Positions 1 through 10,404 of a stretch of DNA of 60,000 nt are shown piece after piece. The stretch comes from Cryptomeria japonica (Eukaryota; Streptophyta; Pinopsida; Cupressales; Cupressaceae). Below the pieces are notes generated by a model. It did no database searches. It saw only the letters and a list, made by a program, of their open reading frames with translations, and had not been told where the DNA came from. The stretch covers positions 193,798,695 to 193,858,694 of the forward strand of contig NC_081415.1 of NCBI RefSeq assembly GCF_030272615.1, written 5' to 3'. Made by a program: the position numbers and the translations under genes. Position 1 is the stretch's first letter, and every line of letters starts with the position of its first letter.

Positions 1-1
1 A

Positions 2-3000
2 CGATGGCGCCAAATGTCTAGCAGACGTTCTCTTCAGTTACCTGAACGAGAACTAGTGGAAATTTTCATTTCCAACTTAAACGAAGAAATGGAATTTCAC
101 CTGGATGTCAAAGACACAGACTCTTTTAACGATATGATCACCAAGGGTATAAAATGTGAAAGGGCACTCATCAAAAAAGGACTCATCAAAATCTTTAATG
201 AACCAAAAGATGCTCCTCGCCCGCGCTTCAATAGCGATAAACCGAACTTCTGGAACAAGAATAAGAACATCGTCAACGATGGAGTTGTGGATGCTCGGAC
301 TGTCCAAAATGCACAACCTGTGGTTCGGTTTGCAGGACAAAATCCTCCACCTCAAAATAATACACATGGTCCTCCTAATCAAGGTCGCATCACATCTCAG
401 GATGAACCAAGACCTCGTCCACAAAAACAAAAACGCACATACACTCCCTTAGGGGAACCCATTGAAACAGTGTTGCGACAACTCCTTTCTCAGAATTTGA
501 TCACTCTACCTAAGCTATCCAACTATGAGCCTCAAGTCAAACCGGCATGGTGGAGAGATACTGAACATTGTGAGTTTCATCAAGGAAGAGGACACAAGAC
601 AAGTAATTGTCACCGATTGAAAGATCTCATTCAAGATCTTATTGATCGAGGAGAAATTGAGATTGAAGGACATGATCCAAAAACAACCAATAATGATCAT
701 CAGATGTTCAAAAATCCACTTCCATCGCAAGATCAAAGGGGTCCTTCCACGTCCAGACGAGGTCCTGATACCACTGATTATACGCAAGCTGCGTATAATT
801 ACACTGTCAATCACCTGTATGATGCTAGTGAACAAATTGCAACTATTACCTTCAAAAATCCCACCTCAAATTGCAATGTTGTTACACGTCGTGGCAAGGT
901 CACCATCAAGGCAGCTCCACAAGGCACCACCTCCGTCCCAAAGCAGTACAATCTTGTGGAACAATTAGACAAAACCCCTGCACTTATATCCATTTTGGAG
1001 CTTTTGCGTCTGTCACCCTCTCATAAAACAATCTTGGATCAAGCACTCCAAGAGGCGTCAGTCCCTGCAAATCTAAATACGGACCAATTTCAAGCCATGG
1101 TTGGAAGTCTAAAGTCATCACCTTGTCTCACTTTTTCTGAAAGTGACAACTCTTCCTTCCAGCAACCTCATAACGCCTCACTCCACATTGAAGGCTTCGT
1201 CAACCAACACAGGATCAAGCGAGTCTTGATCGATAATGGAGCAGGCCTAAACATTTGCACACTACAGTTGGTCACAGCATTGGGATATGCAATAGAATCA
1301 GTGGATCCTCGTAAGAAGATCACCATCAAAGCCTATGATGATGCAGAGCGTTCATCCAAAGGAGCTGTGGTACTACCAATCCGAGTGGGCCCTGTGGTAA
1401 AACACATAATTTGTCAGGTTCTGGACCTTCCTCTGCCATATAATCTATTATTAGGGAGACCTTGGATACATGCCATGCAAGCTGTTCCATCTACCTACCA
1501 TCAATGTATCAAGTTCCCACATAACGGGGTCGAGATCACAATCCTGGGCGATGCAAATCCCTTAGCATTTTGCCATAATATCAGCCATCAACCAGAGATT
1601 ACCGTTCCTAATAATAGAGAAGCCATTTCCTCCACATCATATATAAATCCCGCCTCTCTTTCCAGTTCAAACACCCCTATGCCCAAGCAAGAAAAGCTAA
1701 AGATGAAAGTAGCAGAGGAAGGTCCTGGAGAATATAACTTGAGTCAGCTCTTTTGTGTGGGACAAATGCCCACTTCTCCTAGAACACATGGTAAACCACA
1801 ACAGTTGCTCCAGCAACCACTAATCACGCCTCCATGTGCCTTAACGCCTTTCATTCTTGGAAAGAGTCAAGAGGAAGAGACACAAGATGAGGACCTGGCG
1901 GACTGGATCTATAAAGATCCCATCACCACTGACAAACTGCAAGTTACACTTCCTACGGAACAATATGGCAAAGGCCTCCTCATTATGCAAAGAATGGGAT
2001 ATGATGGTCAGAGTGCTTTGGGATACTGCAAACAAGGACGACACGAACCTCTACTACCAGAATTCAAGCCCAAAGGTAATACAGGCCTTGGCTTTGAAAA
2101 AGAGATCCTTCCTAAACTCAGATTCAAAGGAAAACCCAGCAAACCATTTTGCCCACCTACTGCAAAGAGGATACCTTTCATAATCAAAGCACCATCAAGA
2201 ACTATCCCCACTGCCCCCTCAAGGCTCAAAAATCCACCATCACCAATGTCACTCATCCCATCAAATGAACCAGTAATCCCATCAATAACACCAATAGCAG
2301 TAGCAACTGTATCAGAACCCACTGTAACATCTATGGCGCCAGTAATTCCAGCAGAAGCCACTGAGTCACCATTACCAATACTTCCAGTAACAAATCCTTT
2401 AAACCCCATCACGGTTCCTGCAGCACCGATCACCACAAAGATACATAAACCAATCACACCTGCCGTGTTCAACTCCAGCGACATCCCAGTATGGTATAGC
2501 AATCGGATGCTGGAGAGTGATTCAGAGACCGACTCACATGAGTGGGAATTCGATTCAGTGCAACTTAACACTTCAGATGAGGAAGACACATCACCACCTC
2601 CACCCCGCAAAGACATCCCTGTTTACGGAGAAGCACAGATAAAGACCACTTGGGTACCTGAGCTGGAAACATCTTCCACAGACCCTATGTCTCATCCTAC
2701 GCCTGATTCTGACAGGGAGAGTACCATCAACGACCTTCACCACACTGTCTTAACCCTCACTGATACATCTCCCGCACTTAACTTAATCGATGAAGTAATG
2801 CCCATTATCCACCCTGAACTCATCGAATGGAACCAACCAAATCCCCCATGTCTTGACCTCTTCCAAAATGATGAGGCTATCATTGACTTTTTGGAATTAA
2901 GGGATAATCTACCAAGCGGGGATCACAAAGCTGGATTCGCCATTGAACTTAATAGCGCAGCATACTTCGGGGCGGATGCCAAACCCTTCAGCTGCAAAAA

Positions 3001-5782
3001 TATAACATTAAAACATGGATCTTCTAGTGAAAACCACACTGTGGCACTGTTTGATCCAACAAATGTAATGCCTTTTGGTCTAAAGAATGCAGGAGCGACC
3101 TATCAAAGAGCAATGACCACCATCTTCCATGACATGATGCATACTATGATGGAAGATTATGTGGATGATTTACTAGCAAAATCACTTACTAGAGAAGGAC
3201 ATCTTCACATCTTAGATAAAATCTTTGATAGACTGGAACAATACCATGTTCGACTCAACCCAAAGAAATGTGTCTTCGGAGTGACCTCCGGGAAGCTTCT
3301 AGGATACATTGTCTCAAGCAAAGGTATTGAGGTCGATCCAGCAAAGGTTAAGGCAATCATGGACATGCCACCTCCAAGGAATATCAGTCAGCTAAGGACA
3401 CTACAAGGACGGCTTCAATCTATCCACAGATTCATTGCACAATTGGCTGATAAGTGTCACCCATTCACACACCTGCTACACAAGAACATCCGCTTTCAGT
3501 GGGATGACAGATGCCAGCAAGCATTTCAGGCGCTTAAAGACTATCTCATGAATCCACCATTGCTGATGCCACCAGATCCAAGTAGACCATTATTGCTCTA
3601 TATCTCAGCAACAAGTACAGCATTGGGTGTACTACTGGCACAACATAATGCAGAAGGAAAAGAGTGTGCTATTTACTACATCTCTCGCACACTTGTGGGC
3701 TATGAACTCAATTACACACCTATTGAGCGAGCTTGCCTAGCAGTAATCTTGGCAGCCACTAAACTGAGGCACTATCTGTTAACACACAAGGTGCAACTCA
3801 TTGCAAAGATTGATCCACTCAAGTATTTACTTAACAAAGCAGCATTGACAGGTCGCTTAGCTAAAAGGGTAATGATTCTAAGTGAATTCGACATCGAGTA
3901 TGTGGACCGTAAAGCTATCAAAGGTCAGGTCATTGCAGATCAATTGGCCGATGCACCACTCATAGGCGATCATCCTCTCATTTCCAATTTTCCAGATGAA
4001 GAGATATTCATGATCACAGAAGCACAACCATGGAAACTATATTTTGATGGTTCATACACTAGGCACGGCTCGGGGGCAGGCATTCTGTTTATCACACCTC
4101 AAGGTGATAGCATCCCGAAGTCTTACAGGCTCACATTTCCATGCACAAACAACATAGCAGAGTATGAGGCCTTGATCACAGGACTCAGGTTATCCGTACA
4201 ATGGAAATTACAAGAACTACAAGTATATGGCGACTCACAACTGGTCATTCGACAAGCAACAGATGAGTATCAGACCAAAGATGATAAAATCATGCCATAC
4301 AAGCAAATGGTGGACAATCTAAAGACATCATTTACTACTATCACTTTTGAGCAGATACCAAGAGATCAGAATCGAGCTGCTGACGCTATGGCTACCATCG
4401 CATCTCTACTAGATCTTCCACAGAATTCAACACACTACGAGTTCTTGGTAGAACAACTTTGGATCCCGGCTTATGATATCCCCGAATCTGAAATGATATG
4501 TTGCCTTGTTGGTTCTGAATCCCCATGGTACGGTGAGTTCTACACCTATCTCCGCGATCACACCCTTCCTCCCAACCAATCAAATAACCAACGTAAAACC
4601 TTCATTCGCCAAACTGCTCGATATACCATTATTGCCGAAACCCTATACCGACGCAGTCTTGATGGTACTCTCCTTCGATGTCTAGAACAAGGTGAGATAA
4701 CAAAGGCTTTGGAAGAGGTACATGAAGGAATTTGCGGGACTCACTCAAGTGGTCCATCACTAGCCAAGAAGATCATGCGAGCTGGATACTATTGGCCATC
4801 TATGGAAAAGGATTCCTACTACTTTGTTAGGAAGTGCAAAAAATGTCAAGTTCATGGCGACCTAATACATGCACCAGCTCAAGAACTGCAACCAATCACA
4901 ACACCATGGCCTTTTTGTCAATGGGGTCTTGATCTTGTGGGTAAAATCCATCCATCTTCATCCAATGGCCATAAATTCATTATTACCGCCACCGAATATT
5001 TCACCAAGTGGATCGAAGCTGTTCCACTTACCCAAGTCACCGGCAAGCAGATCGCCTCATTCATCCTCAATTACATCATCTGCCGGTATGGTGTGCCCAT
5101 GTCCATTGTCACAGATAACGGTCTTCCTTTCAAAAATCAGGATGTTCGTGAGCTTTGTGAGAAATTTCATATCCAACACCACTTTTCCACTCCCTATTAC
5201 CCACAAGGCAATGGTCAGGCCGAAGCATCCAATAAAAACATATTGAGGATCCTAAAGAAGACAGTCAATGATGCCGGTCGTGATTGGCATGTTCAATTGA
5301 ATCCAGCGCTATGGGCATATAGAACTAGCATTCGGACCCCTACAGGTGCAACTCCTTATTCATTGGTCTATGGTGCTGAAGCTATCTTACCTATTGAGGT
5401 TGAGATACCATCATTACGAGTTTCCTTGCATAATCTCATCGATGATGAAACCTACAGAGTATCCCGTCTTCAGGACTTAGAGTTACTTGATGAGAAACGA
5501 CAAGCTGCATACAATCACCTCAAAGCCTATCAGCAGCGCATGAGCAGAAGCTACAATCACCGAGTTAGACCTCGTACATTTGAGGTAGGTGATCTTGTTC
5601 TTCGAGAGAATCCTCGCAACCAACCAAACAGAGAACATCAAGGCAAGTTTGAATCAAATTGGCTAGGCCCATATGTTGTCACTGCTGTATTTGGGTCCGG
5701 GGCATATCAGTTGGCTACATCAGACGGAGAACCGCTCGCAGATCCAATCAATAGCATGCACCTCAAACGGTTTTACACATAA
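2..5782 (+). CDS. Tat1 gag-pol polyprotein, 5'-truncated by the window edge, with an internal RT deletion
   Basis: The frame is open from base 2; the ATG at 14 is internal to gag, because the codons before it read R-W-R-Q in frame. Numbering residues from that ATG: Gag C-terminal part to about 280, with a C-X2-H-X4-H-X4-C knuckle near 187-200; retropepsin-like domain near 400-490 with LIDNGAG (Asn at the usual Thr/Ser of D-T/S-G) and LLGRPW; G-patch near 650-695; RT palm from FGLKNAG (about 1020) with YVDD (about 1049); first RNase H about 1190-1310; second RNase H about 1339-1460 with acidic residues in YFDGS, AEYEA, YGDSQ and NRAADA; integrase zinc finger about 1570-1610 and catalytic core with D in LDLVG, D in TDNG and E in AEASNK (about 1639, 1700, 1737). 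The N-terminal RT, including the motif A Asp, is missing: FDPTNV runs straight into MPFGL. The frame stays open, so the copy is young but should lack RT activity of its own. Confidence 0.92.
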   Translation, partial: RWRQMSSRRSLQLPERELVEIFISNLNEEMEFHLDVKDTDSFNDMITKGIKCERALIKKGLIKIFNEPKDAPRPRFNSDKPNFWNKNKNIVNDGVVDARTVQNAQPVVRFAGQNPPPQNNTHGPPNQGRITSQDEPRPRPQKQKRTYTPLGEPIETVLRQLLSQNLITLPKLSNYEPQVKPAWWRDTEHCEFHQGRGHKTSNCHRLKDLIQDLIDRGEIEIEGHDPKTTNNDHQMFKNPLPSQDQRGPSTSRRGPDTTDYTQAAYNYTVNHLYDASEQIATITFKNPTSNCNVVTRRGKVTIKAAPQGTTSVPKQYNLVEQLDKTPALISILELLRLSPSHKTILDQALQEASVPANLNTDQFQAMVGSLKSSPCLTFSESDNSSFQQPHNASLHIEGFVNQHRIKRVLIDNGAGLNICTLQLVTALGYAIESVDPRKKITIKAYDDAERSSKGAVVLPIRVGPVVKHIICQVLDLPLPYNLLLGRPWIHAMQAVPSTYHQCIKFPHNGVEITILGDANPLAFCHNISHQPEITVPNNREAISSTSYINPASLSSSNTPMPKQEKLKMKVAEEGPGEYNLSQLFCVGQMPTSPRTHGKPQQLLQQPLITPPCALTPFILGKSQEEETQDEDLADWIYKDPITTDKLQVTLPTEQYGKGLLIMQRMGYDGQSALGYCKQGRHEPLLPEFKPKGNTGLGFEKEILPKLRFKGKPSKPFCPPTAKRIPFIIKAPSRTIPTAPSRLKNPPSPMSLIPSNEPVIPSITPIAVATVSEPTVTSMAPVIPAEATESPLPILPVTNPLNPITVPAAPITTKIHKPITPAVFNSSDIPVWYSNRMLESDSETDSHEWEFDSVQLNTSDEEDTSPPPPRKDIPVYGEAQIKTTWVPELETSSTDPMSHPTPDSDRESTINDLHHTVLTLTDTSPALNLIDEVMPIIHPELIEWNQPNPPCLDLFQNDEAIIDFLELRDNLPSGDHKAGFAIELNSAAYFGADAKPFSCKNITLKHGSSSENHTVALFDPTNVMPFGLKNAGATYQRAMTTIFHDMMHTMMEDYVDDLLAKSLTREGHLHILDKIFDRLEQYHVRLNPKKCVFGVTSGKLLGYIVSSKGIEVDPAKVKAIMDMPPPRNISQLRTLQGRLQSIHRFIAQLADKCHPFTHLLHKNIRFQWDDRCQQAFQALKDYLMNPPLLMPPDPSRPLLLYISATSTALGVLLAQHNAEGKECAIYYISRTLVGYELNYTPIERACLAVILAATKLRHYLLTHKVQLIAKIDPLKYLLNKAALTGRLAKRVMILSEFDIEYVDRKAIKGQVIADQLADAPLIGDHPLISNFPDEEIFMITEAQPWKLYFDGSYTRHGSGAGILFITPQGDSIPKSYRLTFPCTNNIAEYEALITGLRLSVQWKLQELQVYGDSQLVIRQATDEYQTKDDKIMPYKQMVDNLKTSFTTITFEQIPRDQNRAADAMATIASLLDLPQNSTHYEFLVEQLWIPAYDIPESEMICCLVGSESPWYGEFYTYLRDHTLPPNQSNNQRKTFIRQTARYTIIAETLYRRSLDGTLLRCLEQGEITKALEEVHEGICGTHSSGPSLAKKIMRAGYYWPSMEKDSYYFVRKCKKCQVHGDLIHAPAQELQPITTPWPFCQWGLDLVGKIHPSSSNGHKFIITATEYFTKWIEAVPLTQVTGKQIASFILNYIICRYGVPMSIVTDNGLPFKNQDVRELCEKFHIQHHFSTPYYPQGNGQAEASNKNILRILKKTVNDAGRDWHVQLNPALWAYRTSIRTPTGATPYSLVYGAEAILPIEVEIPSLRVSLHNLIDDETYRVSRLQDLELLDEKRQAAYNHLKAYQQRMSRSYNHRVRPRTFEVGDLVLRENPRNQPNREHQGKFESNWLGPYVVTAVFGSGAYQLATSDGEPLADPINSMHLKRFYT

Positions 5783-6959
5783 GTTGTACAGAGCATCAGG
5801 CTCCCCTGCCTATCAGAAAATACCAAAAAACATTCAGAAAAATGTCCTGAAGAAAATATAAAAACATTCAAAAAAGTAAAGAAAAATCATGCACCCAAAC
5901 GGTGAACAACCACTCCGGTGGCACCTTGGGTAAGAACGATGGTGAAAACCTGGCAAACAGGCGCCACTCGTAAAGGCTATGGCTCCATTATCTTTCAGAC
6001 TTGTGGCAATCACATCTACTTCATACATACATCCATCCATCCATCAACCATGGCTTGTTATTCCTCTGCAATTATGATAGTACTCCATACATCTTGCATC
6101 CCGCTTTTTCATAGTCATGTCTAAAATTGGGGGCAATGCCTTTAACCTATTGATGGAAGTGGATTCTACATTGTCTTATGATTCATTAAGTTCTTCATTC
6201 AAACAATCATCAAAAATCCAAAAACATTCAAAAATATCTCGCAAAAATACCAAAAACATTCAAAACAATTCAAAATCCAAAAACATCGACAAAACCATTG
6301 AAAAATCACACAAAAACATGGCAACACCTTGTACATACTCATCCATGCAGATACCAAAACAAACATTGCGACAAACTACTCACACAATGACCATTTACCA
6401 AACAACCACACAATCCACATCAACAATCCAAAACTGTCTTTAAAACAAGGATGCATCATTCCTTACCAAAACAAAGACAAAAGTGACATTTTCTTTGACA
6501 AGAAAATTCTGTTAGGCTGTCAAATACTTGGTTGATTTGTGAGTAATTCATTTGTTTATCTGTATCGGGATCTTTTCAACATTGTTTTGTATCGTTTGTG
6601 CATTATTTCCGATGAAGTTCTGGGGCATGTACTAATGGTGTCTACGTGGGAAGTTCACTAGGCTATGTGATCTTATGCCAAATGCAATCATAGATCATTA
6701 CGGCTTGCTGACTACAGCGTATACCTCGACCATATGAGCATGAACCATTACCAAGGATCCATATTCTTTTATTCTTTATGTATATACTATTTGTTTACAG
6801 GTACAATGCTCATTCTTTGGTTCCTCCTCATCCAATTTGGATAAAGGTTTTTATTTCTTAGTACGGTATGCACTTGTCTCAGGATATGATCAGCCTAAGA
6901 TCAAGGAGGACGATCCAAGTCATGCATGAACGGAGATAATCCTTGTCTGTTCCGCAAGC

Positions 6960-7075
6960 AATACTCAGGTCAACTTGATCCATTATATCAAGTTGCTTGT
7001 ATTAACTTGCTATATCAAAATCCATGTAAGAAATACTCTGGTCATCTTGAATCTTTATGTCAAGTTGCTTGTATT
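6960..7075 (+). repeat. 72-bp direct repeat with a hairpin
   Basis: Bases 6960-7003 and 7032-7075 are about 80% alike; both start AATACTC and end CAAGTTGCTTGTATT. In the first copy AACTTGAT and ATCAAGTT form a perfect 8-bp stem around a short loop. In the second copy the left arm has decayed to ATCTTGAA. Confidence 0.75.
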
Positions 7076-7469
7076 TTCTTCCAACATTTTAAAGCTCAAT
7101 GATGAAAAATAAAGCACTATGGATCGTCATTTCATCTCATCTGTATATATTGCATTTCGTTGCATTCCATCCATCCATACATTCATAAATAGCTGCATAT
7201 CATTCATACATAGTAATGACAATGGATACTCTATTTTCCTCTTCTTCCATAGGAATGTAATAGGTCCTCCATTTCTTCTATTTAACATTGAACCCTCCCC
7301 ATCTCGATAATTAGCATCACATATCCTTCATCGTTTCCCATCAACCCAATCAAGCCACGTTCATCACCATCCATCTCTAATAGGAGGGATTGTGTTTCCC
7401 ATCCTCATTCATCCACACAATCAAGCAAGTTGCTCTGTCTACACAGATACATCGACTCCCACACACCTA

Positions 7470-7880
7470 GACTATCAACAGATACTCTGATCAAGTATCT
7501 TCGGGTCTCAACAGGTAATCGATTATGGTAATCCTAGACTACATCAGGCATTTATCATAATGACCTAGTCTCAACGGGGCTGCCATGATTCCCCACAACC
7601 ATCCATCACACGCACATATTATCAATTGATCAAACCAATCAAACACAATCCAACGGACAATTACATCAATTGTCTACGTCTCAACGAGTATTTTGCTTCA
7701 TATACCTTGACTTCATCGGGCAATTACATCGATTGTCTAAGTCACCATCAGGTCACTTTGATTCACTTACTCAGACTTTATCATGTCCAAGCGACCAACT
7801 GACATCAACTGTCACGCTTTGACTTGACCGGGGCAATTCAACCGATTGCACCAGATTGTCCAACCAATTTTGATCAATTG
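7470..7880 (+). repeat. Array of ~31-bp units, each a conserved box followed by a small hairpin of different sequence
   Basis: Boxes of the form GACTTCATCGGG or GTCTCAACGGG start at 7470, 7505, 7537, 7568, 7646 (weak), 7678, 7709, 7741, 7774 (weak) and 7821. Most spacings are 30-35 bases. After many boxes comes a short inverted repeat whose arms differ from unit to unit yet still pair: GATACT/AGTATC (7481-7499), TAATCGATTA (7516-7525), CATT/AATG (7549-7562), GACAATT/AATTGTC (7656-7674), CAAT/ATTG (7721-7735), GCAAT/ATTGC (7833-7849) and CAATT/AATTG (7865-7880). The units after 7568, 7741 and 7774 show no clear hairpin. I know of no named element with this pattern. Confidence 0.7.
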
Positions 7881-8188
7881 TATAGCATCAATCAAAACCC
7901 CACACTACATCTGCTATGTATCTCTTGCATGACCTCAGGGTACTCACTAGCTTGTTGTTTCTTCATATTCACTCCATTTTCTCCCATTCTTTCATCATTA
8001 GTTCTAATTTCTTCTATTCTACCTCCCCTCCACTTTGCATTCTTTTTCGAGAGATCGCCCGATTTTTCAAAACAAAATTCAGCCCATCTCTCGAGGGGGC
8101 ATACCACCCATTAAATTTACATTTTATGGGGCATTTCTTCACACCTATTTTTCTTTCTTTGAAACGACGCGATAAACCGCACCGTCTC

Positions 8189-8201
8189 AAAGAGGGGCAA
8201 A
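8189..8201 (+). promoter_or_regulatory. Tat1 polypurine tract
   Basis: AAAGAGGGGCAAA lies immediately before the TGTAG start of the LTR. This is the expected place for plus-strand priming in a Ty3/gypsy element, and the run is purine except for one C. Confidence 0.75.
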
Positions 8202-8500
8202 TGTAGTCACATAAATCTGTCCACTTAATTAAATGAATACTTAGTATTTATTTGATTATTTAACCATCAATTAATAATTAATTAAATTAATATTTAATTA
8301 ATTCATCTTAACCCTCTTCTCCTATTAATTAAATAAATTATTCAATTTATTTGATTTAATTCACTTAACCAAATTCAGACCATTAATTAAATAAATAAAT
8401 CATATTTATTTAATTAAATATTCTCTCACATTTAAATAAATTAATATTTATTTAAATCCCCCAAAATCCCACCTCTCACATTTAAATAAATAAATCATTT

Positions 8501-8690
8501 ATTTAAATCACCTTTATCCTCCACCCACTTGTATTTTCCTACAAAAGCAAGTTGCACAATTATTTTAAATAAATAGTTTATTTAAATCACCTTTATCCTC
8601 CACCCACTTGTATTTTCCTACAAAAGCAAGTTGCACAACTATTTTAAATAAATTATTTATTTAAAATCCTATTTATCCTCACCCACTTGA
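8501..8690 (+). repeat. 79-bp tandem repeat inside the Tat1 LTR, 2.4 copies
   Basis: Units start at 8501 and 8580 with ATTTAAATCACC and contain CCACCCACTTG and AAAAGCAAGTTGCACAA; a shortened third unit follows at 8659. The first two units are nearly identical. They lie in U3, where tandem repeats often act as enhancers; that role is inference. Confidence 0.85.
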
Positions 8691-9648
8691 AACCTTTAAT
8701 GGTTTCCCTTAAAGTATTCAAACTTGATGGCTTTAAAGTCTTCAAACTTGATGGCTTCCTTCTATAATCTTCTTAAGACTTTAATGGTTTTCCTTAAAGT
8801 CTTCAAGCCTTTAATGGTTTCCCTCAAAGTCTTCAAGCATTTTAATGCTTTATCTTCTTTTTCTCATTTAAATAAATTGATATTTATTTAAATATTTATC
8901 CAAATGCAACTTACACCATTTAATTGAAATAAATGATTTTATTTTAATTGAAAATACCAAAATTTCTCCCACTTGCATTTTCCTACAAAATCCACTTGTA
9001 TGCCTAAACCCCTTCTAAATTCTTCTAAACCCTTCCTAATTAGCCTAATTCATCCCTTAAATATTGTCACATTCCTAAGCAAATTGGAGTCACTTCTCAA
9101 AGACTCCAAAGTCTTTGAAAAGCAATTAATGCTTTGTGTGTTCAACAAATTAACCCTCAAAGTCTTGGATAACCTTTGAAAGCTTCCAACCTTCAACCAC
9201 TAAATGGCTCAAAGTCTTTGAAAACCATTGAAGGCTTCCAACCTTCAACCACTTAATCCCCAAAGTCTCCAATAACCATTAATGGTTACCTCAAACCCTC
9301 CCACATGGTTAAAACATTTGTTTTGACTCAACCTCTACCCAACCCAAAGGTCTCATCAAGCCTTTAATGCTTTGACCATGATTATCTCTTAAACATTTGC
9401 ACAAAGGTTTATCCTTGGATTAACTCTTAATCTAGTGGGTAATCCTAATTTAGACTTGACCCTTACCTTCTAGATAACCATGAGGTCTTCTCAGGCCTTT
9501 AATGCCTCCAACCTCTTCTCTCAACCCAATCCTATGTTGACACTTGTCACCATTTTATTGGTGCCAATTGTGCACATGGATCCCCAACTTTCAAACTTGG
9601 CCCTTGATTAAACCATTCAATCTTAACCCTTCATTTCCCCATTTCTTC

Positions 9649-9656
9649 TATAAATA
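9649..9656 (+). promoter_or_regulatory. TATA box of the Tat1 LTR
   Basis: TATAAATA lies about 1.45 kb into the LTR, followed by GAACCCTTCTCC. Initiation about 30 bases downstream would leave a short R-U5 of roughly 0.4 kb. No second good TATA is visible nearby. Confidence 0.6.
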
Positions 9657-10099
9657 GAACCCTTCTCCTCAAGCAAAAGGAGAAGCATTTTAGAGTATTG
9701 TTGTTATACTGGCATTAGCATAGAGCTTTTTCATAGCATCACTATCTACTCTAGCATAGTATTTAGCTTTTCATTTCATATTTGAAGCTTAGTATTAAAT
9801 CTCAATCCTCCATAAGCATCCATAGTGCAAAAAGCTGCTGAGAGCTACACTCATTTGGGACTTGGAGAGGAGAGGAACAAGGGAGGAGCAACTATGAGCA
9901 TCTTGATTAGCTATTTCATTTTATGTTTATATGCTTTCTATTTCATGCTTAATATCTCTCTTGATATGCCTGTTTAGGATAATCTTTTGTTGCTAACACT
10001 AACGTTTGTTTCTTGTGCTCTTGTGTGTGTTGCCATCAAACAGATTTTCTAATCCTTTTTGCAGAGCATCACATATAAGTACCAAGAAATGCCAAACAA

Positions 10100-10330
10100 G
10101 TCTCCCCCTATGGAAGACAACCAAAAATCACCCATATATAGCTCTGAATATCAATATCTCTCCCCCTATGAATAATATTTCTCCCCCTTTCTTTTTTCTT
10201 TTTGACTTTCTTTATCTTTTTCACATCACTATCTCTCCCCCTTTAACATCAATGCCAAAAATTTGAAAGAAATATCAAAGCAAAAAACATAAGCCTCTGA
10301 ATCTCAAAGCTGACTACTCCCCCTGAGTAG
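10100..10330 (-). repeat. Five purine-rich GGGGGAG motifs after copia-1 pol
   Basis: On the + strand CTCCCCCT or close variants recur at about 10103, 10159, 10181, 10233 and 10317. On the coding strand these are AGGGGGAG runs in the 330 bases after the RNase H stop. One may be the real polypurine tract and the others extra copies. Without the 3' LTR the functional one cannot be chosen. Confidence 0.6.
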
Positions 10331-10404
10331 TAGCATCCCACATCAATGCCAGAATGAATAGTATCTCTAATAATGTATGCCAGACTGATGCCAAACCACA
10401 TCAA

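Larger units (their letters stand above)
5783..8188 (+). other. Tat1 3' untranslated region, no convincing ORF
   Basis: This 2.4-kb stretch lies between the polyprotein stop and the polypurine tract. Tat-lineage elements often carry extra, sometimes antisense, ORFs here, but the longest frames I see on either strand are about 60-110 codons without recognisable domains. The first 650 bases are rich in short A-runs (AAAAACATTC-like words, 5820-6320). A degenerate direct repeat lies at 6960-7075 and a box-plus-hairpin array at 7470-7880. Confidence 0.7.
1..10071 (+). mobile_element. Tat-type Ty3/gypsy element Tat1, 5' part outside the window
   Basis: The order seen is Gag C-terminal half, protease, G-patch, RT, RNase H, second RNase H, integrase, a 2.4-kb 3' region, polypurine tract and 3' LTR. 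Two successive RNase H domains and the lack of a chromodomain place it in the Tat lineage of plant Ty3/gypsy (family knowledge). The 5' LTR, PBS and first part of gag lie left of the window. The element is the youngest thing at the left edge, since its long frame is uninterrupted. It appears to have inserted into the 3' end of copia-1, which follows its LTR directly. Confidence 0.85.
8202..10071 (+). mobile_element. Tat1 3' LTR
   Basis: It starts with TGTAGTCACATAAATC right after the polypurine tract. The end is placed at AGAGCATCA (10071); CA at 10072-10073 is an alternative. A related LTR tail at 15693-15948 stops at the same GAGCATCA, which supports the right boundary. The first 700 bases are very AT-rich with ATTTAAATAAAT words, followed by repeats of a TTTAATGGTTTCC and AAAGTCTTCAA unit (about 8690-8860). 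TATAAATA at 9649 is the probable core promoter. Confidence 0.75.

Noticed and set aside
2008-2616. 202-codon open frame on the - strand inside the Tat1 polyprotein
   Set aside because: It is antisense to the strongly supported protease/G-patch region, Gly/Ser/Val-rich by codon shadowing, with no domain.
1-5782. Endogenous pararetrovirus (Caulimoviridae) as the source of the RT frame
   Set aside because: A DDE integrase, two RNase H domains, a polypurine tract and an LTR are present, and no movement protein is seen; this is a Ty3/gypsy retrotransposon.
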